NCBI GenBank assembly: GCA_035391225.1
Contig: DAOPKN010000101.1
Span: 1 to 5,981 of the forward strand
Length of the DNA stretch: 5,981 bases
Direction of reading: 5' to 3'
Source of the DNA: DAOPKN01 sp035391225
GTDB lineage: Bacteria > Thermotogota > Thermotogae > MWEM01
A program made the translations under genes and the position numbers. Positions 1 through 5,957 of the stretch are shown here, one piece after another; position 1 is the first letter of the stretch; every line of letters starts with the position of its first letter. The notes under the pieces are model-generated. The model saw only the letters and a list, made by a program, of their open reading frames with translations, made no database searches and was not told the origin of the DNA.

Positions 1-297
1 TTCTCCATTGGCATCGCGGTGAAGGAAAACATAAAAAGCGGAGGCTCCAGCGATGACAAGGAGATCGAAAAGACCATTAAGCAGGAAATGGTGGAGGATG
101 AGATGGCGAAACTGATCGACCTGAAGTCGCTGCGAGTTGGCTACGTCGTTTGCTGCATCGGTGTTGTATTTTCCCTGGTGCTCCTGGCCTTTGGGTACCC
201 TGTTTTTCTTTCCGTGAACCTCTTATTTGTTTCCCTGTTTCTCGCGGGGATCGTGGAGGGTTTTTCCCGGATCTTCTTCTACCTGCGAGGGATTTAG
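1..297 (+). CDS. Small integral membrane protein, 3' part (5' end outside window)
   Basis: The reading frame is open from base 1 to the TAG at 295-297, giving 98 visible residues. A GTG at 19 is a possible start, but no Shine-Dalgarno site precedes it and the codons before it (FSIGIAV) look like the end of a membrane segment, so I read this as a gene cut by the window edge. The visible part has a charged, mostly acidic cytosolic-looking stretch (SGGSSDDKEIEK onward), then two hydrophobic segments, roughly VGYVVCCIGVVFSLVLLAFG and a second beginning FLSVNLLFVSLFLAGIV, and a basic end (YLRGI). Small membrane proteins of this kind, including DUF2178-like ones, commonly sit directly upstream of XRE regulators, as here with a one-base gap. 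The family link is from memory of that arrangement. The biochemical role is unknown; sensing or sequestering for the regulator is only a guess. Confidence 0.75.
   Translation, partial: FSIGIAVKENIKSGGSSDDKEIEKTIKQEMVEDEMAKLIDLKSLRVGYVVCCIGVVFSLVLLAFGYPVFLSVNLLFVSLFLAGIVEGFSRIFFYLRGI
287..291 (+). promoter_or_regulatory. Ribosome binding site deciding the start of the XRE regulator
   Basis: GAGGG lies 7 bases before the ATG at 299 and inside the last codons of the upstream membrane-protein gene. It supports ATG 299 over the in-frame ATG at 227, which would add 24 residues unlike any HTH protein and overlap the membrane-protein gene by about 70 bases. Confidence 0.6.
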
Positions 298-298
298 G

Positions 299-550
299 AT
301 GGCCAAAACCATCGAAATCACGAATTCCATTCGCAAGTTACGTTTCTTTGCGGATGAAATGACGCAGCAGCAGCTCGCGGAGAAAGCAGGGGTCTCCCGG
401 CAGACCATCGTCGCCATCGAGGGTGGGAAGTATAACCCGTCACTGGAACTGGCTTTCCGACTTGCGCTTGCCTTCGATGTGCCCATCGACCAAGTCTTCC
501 AGTGCAGGGTGGTTGAAAAGAAGAAAAGCAAGAAAGGAGATCAGCAATGA
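299..550 (+). CDS. XRE/Cro-family helix-turn-helix transcriptional regulator
   Basis: An 83-residue protein that is essentially a single HTH_3 (lambda Cro/C1 type) DNA-binding domain. After an N-terminal helix (NSIRKLRFFADEM), TQQQLAEKAG (22-31) forms the first helix of the HTH. SRQTIVAIEGGKYNPSL (33-49) supplies the recognition helix and the typical loop after it, and LAFRLALAFDVPIDQVF (51-67) gives the closing helices. A lysine-rich tail (EKKKSKKGDQQ) ends the chain. This is the compact form common in bacteria and archaea, with no separate ligand domain. The gene starts one base after the membrane-protein stop and overlaps the following SDR start by ATGA, so all three are probably co-transcribed. 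The likely role is repression of its own operon or nearby genes; that target is inferred. No operator can be identified because the operon promoter is outside the window. Confidence 0.93.
   Translation: MAKTIEITNSIRKLRFFADEMTQQQLAEKAGVSRQTIVAIEGGKYNPSLELAFRLALAFDVPIDQVFQCRVVEKKKSKKGDQQ
534..539 (+). promoter_or_regulatory. Ribosome binding site of the SDR gene
   Basis: AAGGAG, 7 bases before the ATG at 547, lies inside the last codons of the XRE gene. It fixes the SDR start and, with the ATGA overlap, suggests coupled translation of the two genes. Confidence 0.8.
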
Positions 551-1263
551 GAGTGTTAGTTCTTGGTGCAAGCGGAGCAACCGGTTCGCTCGTTGTGCGG
601 CAATTGACCAGCAGAAACATTCAAACCCGGGTCCTCGTTAGGAGAAGCGCGGTTCTCGCGAAGGCAATTTCCGAATCCCCTTTGGTCGAAACCGTGAAGG
701 GAAACATCCATGAATTGGGTCCCTCGGAGATGGAAGTGCTCGTGCAAAACTGTGATGTCGTGGTTTCCTGCCTGGGTCACAATATCTCTTTCAAGGGCAT
801 TTTTGGCCCCCCGCATGACTTAGTGCGAGATGCCATCCGACGTGTATGGGAAGCGGCCAAACAAGGGACAAGCGGAAAGGTAAAGTTGATTCTTATGAGT
901 ACAACCGCGTGTACCCATTTTTCCCTTGGGGAGAAAAATCCTTTTGGAGAAAGACTTGTCCTTTCGTTACTGCAATTTTTCCTCCCTCCCCATCGGGATA
1001 ATGTCAAGGCAGCCCAATTCCTGATCCAGGAAGTGGGAAGGCAGGATGAAAAAATGGAATGGGTTATGGTTCGTCCCGATACCTTGGTGAATAACGATGA
1101 AGAAAGTGCATATGAAACCTGGGAATCTACCAGAAGAAGTCCTGTTTTCCATCCCGGGCAAACCAGCCGGATCAATGTAAGCCATTTCATGGCGGAACTG
1201 GTATCAAACGAAGAATTATGGAATACGTGGGTGTTTCAAGCGCCGGTGATTTACAATTCGTGA
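547..1263 (+). CDS. NAD(P)-binding atypical SDR-family protein (NAD_binding_10 / NmrA-like)
   Basis: A 238-residue Rossmann-fold protein. The N-terminal strand and glycine loop are MRVLVLGASGATG, a G-x-x-G-x-x-G dinucleotide motif with G7, G10 and G13. RVLVRR (28-33) ends the second strand, and its arginines would suit NADP(H). VVVSCLGHN (71-79) is the fourth-strand region, and LILMSTTACTH (114-124) carries the Ser/Thr stretch of the fifth strand. WVMVRPDTL (162-170) and TSRINVSHFMAEL (196-208) are typical of the C-terminal part of atypical SDRs related to NmrA and biliverdin/flavin reductase-like proteins. The classical Tyr-x-x-x-Lys pair is not intact: Lys154 is present in HRDNVKAA, but the residue four before it is Arg150. 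The family includes both NAD(P)H-dependent reductases and cofactor-sensing regulators, so the substrate cannot be assigned. The protein should be cytosolic. The start is set by the ribosome binding site and the ATGA overlap with the regulator, implying coupled expression. Confidence 0.9.
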   Translation: MRVLVLGASGATGSLVVRQLTSRNIQTRVLVRRSAVLAKAISESPLVETVKGNIHELGPSEMEVLVQNCDVVVSCLGHNISFKGIFGPPHDLVRDAIRRVWEAAKQGTSGKVKLILMSTTACTHFSLGEKNPFGERLVLSLLQFFLPPHRDNVKAAQFLIQEVGRQDEKMEWVMVRPDTLVNNDEESAYETWESTRRSPVFHPGQTSRINVSHFMAELVSNEELWNTWVFQAPVIYNS

Positions 1264-1268
1264 TGCGC

Positions 1269-1283
1269 CAACGGGTTCCGTTG
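1269..1283 (+). other. Short hairpin after the SDR gene
   Basis: CAACGG and CCGTTG form a perfect 6-base-pair stem around GTT, starting 6 bases after the SDR stop. No T-run follows directly, so it is a poor intrinsic terminator. It might protect the 3' end of the transcript or act with a factor, but it could also be chance. No gene is visible in the rest of 1264-1369. Confidence 0.3.
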
Positions 1284-1369
1284 ATCAAATGTTCCCTCTC
1301 CTCTTATTGAGACCGGTTTTTCCCTCCGTGGTGTCCAGCAAGTATCCCCTCGAGTCGATTCCAAGTTCC

Positions 1370-1398
1370 TTGATTTTTTGAGATAATTGGTTTATAAT
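1370..1398 (+). promoter_or_regulatory. Sigma-70-type promoter of the lipoprotein gene
   Basis: The -35 hexamer TTGATT (1370-1375) and a perfect -10 hexamer TATAAT (1393-1398) are separated by exactly 17 bases. There is no extended -10 TG in the usual place. Transcription should begin near 1404-1406, giving a leader of about 60 bases before the lipoprotein ATG at 1467. The position in the only sizeable gap of the window supports it as the separate promoter of the large gene. Confidence 0.8.
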
Positions 1399-1421
1399 TT
1401 TTTTTGTTTTTCTTTTTTCTT
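1398..1421 (+). other. T-rich tract spanning the predicted transcription start
   Basis: Runs of eight, five and six T on the + strand are broken only by one G (1406) and two C, overlapping the end of the -10 box. No stable GC-rich stem lies just before it, so it does not look like an intrinsic terminator for the upstream operon. The new transcript would begin with a U-rich sequence, which could influence promoter escape or transcript slippage, or serve as an unstructured standby site for ribosomes. These roles are inferred. Confidence 0.5.
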
Positions 1422-1452
1422 GCAGACTCTTCTGGATCGCTGTATCCCAACG

Positions 1453-1460
1453 AAGGAGGA
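1453..1460 (+). promoter_or_regulatory. Strong ribosome binding site deciding the lipoprotein start
   Basis: AAGGAGGA lies 6 bases before the ATG at 1467, close to the ideal complement of the 16S rRNA 3' end. It chooses ATG 1467 over an in-frame TTG at 1404 that falls inside the T tract at the predicted transcription start and would spoil the signal peptide. Confidence 0.9.
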
Positions 1461-1466
1461 CCAAAG

Positions 1467-4400
1467 ATGAAAAAGATAGCCGTTCTTTCCGTGGTAGCCA
1501 TAGGGCTGATGTTGCTTTTCGTCGGTTGCGTGCAAAACCCGCCCGCACCGCCCAATCCACCCGACCCGGACTATCCCATTCGCATGACGTTGGAACAAGT
1601 GCAAGAGGGTGCTTTTACCGGGGGGCGATTGGTGTACTCCCAGGACCCGATGATCAACCAGTTGCAAACAGGGTTGCTGATTCCCATCTTGGATATCCTG
1701 GAGAGCTGGGTTCCCGCGGAAGATGGCGTGGACTACGAGTTCCAGGAGGTTTCACGGACCTACGGGTACTTGTACGTGAACGATGTGAACGAGCAAACGC
1801 TGACGATTGATTACCTGCTTTTTGATGAAACCGGGGGAGTGGCAGAGCACGGGGAAAACCTGGAAATCGTGAATTCCTTCGTGCTGGATGGAGCACGAAA
1901 ACAAATGCCCACCTCGGAGCGGGCAGACTTTTTCTACCGTTTCTCGTATACCGCGGTACACCCAACGGAGAGTTCCGACTCGCCCGAGCTGGAAAACGCT
2001 TCGCTGTTCTCCTTTCCGATGGAGAAGCCCTCTGCCCAACAGCAGCGGCAGTTCGAGGAGGGGGAGGTATTCCGTTCCATTCTGTTCCGGTTGCAGGAAT
2101 CGGACACGGAGCAGTACAGTTACGAAAACGGTGTGGTGTGTGCCCATTACAAGAACCTGAACCTGGTGATCAACCCGTCGTTCTGGGGGAAGGAAAACTG
2201 GCAGGCCTTCGAGGACCGCATCGAAATTCCCCAGGCTGTGGGTGGGTCGAACGTAGCAGTGGGAGACTACCTGCTGGAAGGAGCCTCTTCCACCACGCGG
2301 CGGGTGACGGCTATTCACGAGTTGGGTGACGTGCGCGAGTTCCAAACCGAGAAAATGCACCTGTCGCACGCGCTGGGGGCCTTGGAATTGAACATCTCCG
2401 GGGACATGGCCCAGTTGGTGGCCCGCTACGGCAGCGACGAGGTCAAGCAGCGCTGGGGTCGGCTCCTGGGCGAGCGCCTTTCGTTCAACATCATAGACTG
2501 GGACGATGACATCACGCTCTGGGAAGAGGGCCCGCTTTCGGTGGTGCTGAACCCCAGTATCCAGATCGGCGCGGACCTGGGACTAAGCGTGACGGCGAAG
2601 TGGAACGAGCTGAGTTCCAAGGGGCACTTGTACATCACCCCGCAGGCCCACCTGTACCTTCTGTTGGAGTTGCTGGAAGGGGACATCGGGGGCACCGGGG
2701 AGAAGGATATCAACATTTTCACCTTCAAGGATTCGTTCGAGATTGGCCCCGTGGAGGTTTCGGTGGAAATTCCCTTCGACATCGTGGCGACGTACCAGCT
2801 TCCGGAAATCGTGCTGGAACTGGGGGGCGGCCCCTGGATGGATGCCAAGGTGGGGTTTTCCTACGACATCGGTGCCAAGCTCAAGTTCAAGTGGGGGTTC
2901 ATTCCCTACCCCCACACCTGGCACCACGGCGACGGGTTAGCGGATTTCAACATGGGGTTGAAGGTTGTGAAGCCTTCTTTCAGCATGGAGGATGATTTGA
3001 GCTTGGGGTTCGGGTTGCAGGTATCCCCGGGGTTGAAGTTCTACGAGTGTATCCACACCTACCTGGCGATCCCCTTCATGTTCGAGAACACCTTGAAGCA
3101 CCAAAACGGCAAGTACCTCTACTCGCTGGATTTCAACTTGCGGGGGGACTTGCACTTCGCAGTGGAAATTCCCTTCCTGGGAACCAAGGATTGGACCATC
3201 GGCTCGATCTTCAACGAGAGCTGGAACATCTACCGGAAAGACCCCAGCGAGATCGACGAGCGTGATAAGGGCAGCGTGGCCACCGGGGGCGAGATCCGGT
3301 CCTCCCTGGCCGTCGCTGAGGATGGGACCATTTACGGGACCTCCAATGATGGAAAGTTGTACACCATGGAATACACCGAGGCGGAGGGATTGGTGAAGAG
3401 GGGCACGGAGTATGTTCCCAACACCTACTCCGCGCAGCACATCGAGTTGACCTCGCCGCTTCTCGATAAGTGGGCGTTTAACAGCATAAGCGCTTCCTAC
3501 CTCGACCCGGCAAACGCGAAATACATTTACAACCTGTACGTGCTGGGAAACTGGAACGAAACGTTCCCACAAAAGATCACCTCGATTGCCATGGGGAAAA
3601 ACGATGCGGGGAACGACATCATCTTCGTGGGGTTCGTCGACGGGGAGATCCATTGCTACGACAACCTCTACGGCACACGGTACTGGGAAAACACCTCCAT
3701 GAAGGGGCAAGTGGCCATCTCCGGGATGACGGTGACGCCAACCGGAGAGCTGGTGGTGTTGGCAACCTCCTTGCAGAATCCCTCTACGCTGCTGTTTTGC
3801 CTTGACAAGGATGGGAACAGGATCGGGCCAGAGGAGGTTTTTGCCGGACCCACGGGTTCCATCCCCACGATCAACGCGCAGGGGCAGATCATTTTCTCCA
3901 CCGGTAACGTGTTGCACGTGTTTGAGCTCAATTCCGCCGTGGGGTCTTCGGCGCGAAGCGATACCACGTTCACGGCAGGGGGAGAGATCACCACCGACGT
4001 CGTTGTGGGAAAGGATGGGCTTTTGTACTTCGGAAGTGAAGACCACAAGTTGTACTGCGTGAACACCTCCGGCCAAAAACAATGGGCCTTTGACGCAGGG
4101 TCCGCGGTGACTTCTACCCCGGTGATTGGGGCGGATGGCAACGTGTACTTCGGCACCACGGGGGGCATCGTGTACGCGGTTGCCACCTACGATGAGGAGG
4201 ATACGCATGGGAACGTGCAAAATCACAAGGGGGACAAGATCTGGCAATCGCCCATTGATCCCAACGACCACCGGGGACCCCTGGTAGGAGGAGCGGCAAT
4301 GACCGACGACGGGGTGTACGTCGTGGGCTCCACGGACCACCATTTCTACGCGGTGAAAACGGATTCTGGTGGGTTGGCGGACGCGGGATGGCCCTGCTAC

Positions 4401-5843
4401 GCGCTGAATAACCAGAACACCAGCGGTTTCCCCTACATCCCTTCCACGTTCTCGGTATCGCCCCACTACGCCATGGACATCGTGCTCGACAAGGGGCAAG
4501 ACTACACCTTCCGGGTCACGGCCAGCCAGGGGACCCCGCCGTACGCCTACCAGTGGATGAAGGATGATTCCCCCATTCCCGGGGCAAACGCCGCGACGTT
4601 CTCCACCGGTGCCGTTGACCCCGAAGACGAGGGTCACTACCACGTGCAAGTGAGCGACAGCACCCGCCCCTACCCCGTGGTCATCGACACCCCGAAGGCC
4701 TACCTGGAAGTGAATTCGCACGACCTGAGTCAAAAGCGATGGTCCACTACCGGTGCGTTCCATTCGAGCCCGGTGATGGACAACGCGAACGTGTTTACCG
4801 TTTCGGACGCTGGAAAATTGATGAAGTTGGTCCCGGACACCGGGGCGCTGCTGGCGCAGTTGAACGTGGGGGCGGTCCAGAACAGTCCCGTGTTGCAGCT
4901 GGGTCAAGGAGGCGGACCTTCCATGGTTTTCCTGGCACTGGATTCCGGCACGGTGAAAGCCTACGAGATTACCGCCAACGCCTTTGAACAGCAATGGAGT
5001 TACACCCTTCCGGGGGATGCTCCTTTCCTTTGTAACATGGGACTGCAAGATGGTACGTTGCTTGTGCTGGTCCCTCAGCAAGGGCTTTTCGCGCTGGATG
5101 CCGGCGACGGGGACCTTGCCTGGACATGGGAAGACGTTTCCGCTGACTACAACTCCGAGCTTGCGGTGGGAGATGATGGGACGGTGTACCTGGGTTCCTC
5201 GGGGAACCAGTTGATTGCGTTGACCCCTCCGGATGGGCGCACGGCAACGGCGACGGAGAAGTGGCGAGTTTCGATTGCCGGGGAAGTGAGTTCGGGGATT
5301 GGCATCGGGGGAGACGGTACGCTTTTCGTTGGAGATGGGCAAGACCGTTTCTACGCGGTGGATCCGACGGGCAACATTCTCTGGACGCAGAACCTGCAGG
5401 ATGACAACGACGACGATTTCTCGGGATTCACGTCGAGTCCGGTGATTGATGCAGAAGGGAACGTGTACGTGGCGCGGAACAACGGCAAGCTGTACGGGTT
5501 TTCGGCGGAAGGCACCCAGCTCTGGCTCTTTGATGCGGGGGCGGGCATCACGTCCACGCCGTTGCTGGGAGAAGGGGGCAAGCTATATGCCTGCACGATG
5601 GGAGGCACGGTGCATGCGGTGAACACGGCGGATGGAAGCGAGTCGTGGAAATACGACAGTGGGAGCTACGCGATCCATTCGAGCCCAGTGTTGCAGGGGA
5701 GCGTGCTGTTTTTCGGAGCGTACGCGTCGGAAGACCCCACGACGGGAAGGTTCTTCGCGCTGAACGTGGACAGTGCAACGATGGATACGGGAGCCTGGCC
5801 GAAGTACCGTGGAGATAACCAGAACACTGCGAACGTGCAGTAG
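1467..5843 (+). CDS. Large exported lipoprotein with two PQQ-like beta-propellers and an Ig-like domain
   Basis: A 1458-residue protein. MKKIAVLSVVAIGLMLLFVGC is a lipoprotein signal peptide with Cys21 as the probable lipid-bearing residue (lipobox F-V-G-C, slightly off consensus), followed by a proline-rich tether (NPPAPPNPPDP). Residues about 36-605 match no domain I recognise; from about 362 on they read as alternating beta strands. Residues 608-973 hold eight PQQ-like blades starting near 608, 658, 703, 748, 795, 839, 879 and 936. They show the usual pattern of a small-residue strand, DG-x-x-Y/F and LY-x-V, although blades 2-5 are degenerate. Residues 988-1083 are a bacterial Ig-like domain: TPPYAYQW with Trp1030, and D-E-G-H-Y at 1054-1058. 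Residues 1097-1441 hold eight more blades starting near 1097, 1136, 1184, 1225, 1273, 1319, 1359 and 1400. Each propeller ends with W-P-x-Y and NQNT. I see no adjacent-cysteine pair as in quinoprotein dehydrogenases, so a binding, scaffold or adhesion role outside the cytoplasmic membrane is more likely than PQQ catalysis. The gene has its own promoter and terminator. The ligand is unknown. Confidence 0.93.
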   Translation: MKKIAVLSVVAIGLMLLFVGCVQNPPAPPNPPDPDYPIRMTLEQVQEGAFTGGRLVYSQDPMINQLQTGLLIPILDILESWVPAEDGVDYEFQEVSRTYGYLYVNDVNEQTLTIDYLLFDETGGVAEHGENLEIVNSFVLDGARKQMPTSERADFFYRFSYTAVHPTESSDSPELENASLFSFPMEKPSAQQQRQFEEGEVFRSILFRLQESDTEQYSYENGVVCAHYKNLNLVINPSFWGKENWQAFEDRIEIPQAVGGSNVAVGDYLLEGASSTTRRVTAIHELGDVREFQTEKMHLSHALGALELNISGDMAQLVARYGSDEVKQRWGRLLGERLSFNIIDWDDDITLWEEGPLSVVLNPSIQIGADLGLSVTAKWNELSSKGHLYITPQAHLYLLLELLEGDIGGTGEKDINIFTFKDSFEIGPVEVSVEIPFDIVATYQLPEIVLELGGGPWMDAKVGFSYDIGAKLKFKWGFIPYPHTWHHGDGLADFNMGLKVVKPSFSMEDDLSLGFGLQVSPGLKFYECIHTYLAIPFMFENTLKHQNGKYLYSLDFNLRGDLHFAVEIPFLGTKDWTIGSIFNESWNIYRKDPSEIDERDKGSVATGGEIRSSLAVAEDGTIYGTSNDGKLYTMEYTEAEGLVKRGTEYVPNTYSAQHIELTSPLLDKWAFNSISASYLDPANAKYIYNLYVLGNWNETFPQKITSIAMGKNDAGNDIIFVGFVDGEIHCYDNLYGTRYWENTSMKGQVAISGMTVTPTGELVVLATSLQNPSTLLFCLDKDGNRIGPEEVFAGPTGSIPTINAQGQIIFSTGNVLHVFELNSAVGSSARSDTTFTAGGEITTDVVVGKDGLLYFGSEDHKLYCVNTSGQKQWAFDAGSAVTSTPVIGADGNVYFGTTGGIVYAVATYDEEDTHGNVQNHKGDKIWQSPIDPNDHRGPLVGGAAMTDDGVYVVGSTDHHFYAVKTDSGGLADAGWPCYALNNQNTSGFPYIPSTFSVSPHYAMDIVLDKGQDYTFRVTASQGTPPYAYQWMKDDSPIPGANAATFSTGAVDPEDEGHYHVQVSDSTRPYPVVIDTPKAYLEVNSHDLSQKRWSTTGAFHSSPVMDNANVFTVSDAGKLMKLVPDTGALLAQLNVGAVQNSPVLQLGQGGGPSMVFLALDSGTVKAYEITANAFEQQWSYTLPGDAPFLCNMGLQDGTLLVLVPQQGLFALDAGDGDLAWTWEDVSADYNSELAVGDDGTVYLGSSGNQLIALTPPDGRTATATEKWRVSIAGEVSSGIGIGGDGTLFVGDGQDRFYAVDPTGNILWTQNLQDDNDDDFSGFTSSPVIDAEGNVYVARNNGKLYGFSAEGTQLWLFDAGAGITSTPLLGEGGKLYACTMGGTVHAVNTADGSESWKYDSGSYAIHSSPVLQGSVLFFGAYASEDPTTGRFFALNVDSATMDTGAWPKYRGDNQNTANVQ

Positions 5844-5861
5844 CCCATCTACTTGAAAACC

Positions 5862-5898
5862 AAACCGGATCCGGGGAGACCTGGATCCGGTTTTTTTT
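5862..5898 (+). terminator. Intrinsic (Rho-independent) terminator of the lipoprotein gene
   Basis: AAACCGGATCC (5862-5872) pairs perfectly with GGATCCGGTTT (5883-5893). Three further pairs (one G-U) close on a GAGA loop (5876-5879), which fits the stable GNRA tetraloop class. Eight T (5891-5898) follow. It begins 18 bases after the lipoprotein stop codon, as expected for the end of this transcription unit. Confidence 0.95.
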
Positions 5899-5915
5899 GG
5901 AAGAAAAGTCAAAGG

Positions 5916-5957
5916 AGCCGCACTGGTGGGACCGCCGCAGCCCACTGCGGCTGTTTT
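5916..5957 (+). other. Second GC-rich hairpin region with two alternative folds
   Basis: In one fold AGCCGCA (5916-5922) pairs with TGCGGCT (5946-5952) and GTGGG (5926-5930) with CCCAC (5941-5945), leaving a 3-base bulge. In the other fold GCCGCAG (5934-5940) pairs with CTGCGGC (5945-5951) around a CCCA loop. Both share the same right arm, and TGTTTT follows, so either could act as a weak terminator. A terminator for a gene arriving on the - strand is also possible. The function is not settled by the sequence. Confidence 0.4.

Noticed and set aside
227..298. Upstream ATG giving a 107-residue XRE protein
   Set aside because: The extra 24 residues are the out-of-frame reading of the membrane-protein gene and do not resemble an HTH N-terminus. 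ATG 299 has a suitable ribosome binding site.
777..1190. Open frames on the - strand within the SDR gene
   Set aside because: They are fully covered by a confidently assigned gene and their translations show no domain.
1301..1316. ACCGGTTTTT region as an intrinsic terminator of the SDR operon
   Set aside because: There is a five-T run, but I found no upstream arm able to form a stable stem directly before it.
1404..1466. Upstream TTG start giving 21 extra residues on the lipoprotein
   Set aside because: It falls in the T tract at the predicted transcription start, has no ribosome binding site, and would place MFFFFLADSS ahead of a normal lipoprotein signal peptide that begins after an ideal Shine-Dalgarno site.
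1285..1667. Overlapping - strand frames across the intergenic gap and the lipoprotein start
   Set aside because: They run through the promoter, T tract and signal-peptide region. Lysine-rich stretches such as KKKNKKNYK are just the complement of the T tract.
2937..5342. An 801-codon open frame on the - strand opposite the lipoprotein gene
   Set aside because: It lies wholly inside a gene with clear domain structure. Its translation is rich in R, G, H and V with no recognisable domain. Biased codon use on the + strand explains the lack of stops. No promoter or ribosome binding site was seen for it.
3288..5843. Assignment as a PQQ-dependent alcohol or glucose dehydrogenase
   Set aside because: The blades are PQQ-like, but no adjacent-cysteine pair or other enzyme hallmark was seen. 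The lipoprotein and Ig-like context fits binding or scaffold proteins better.
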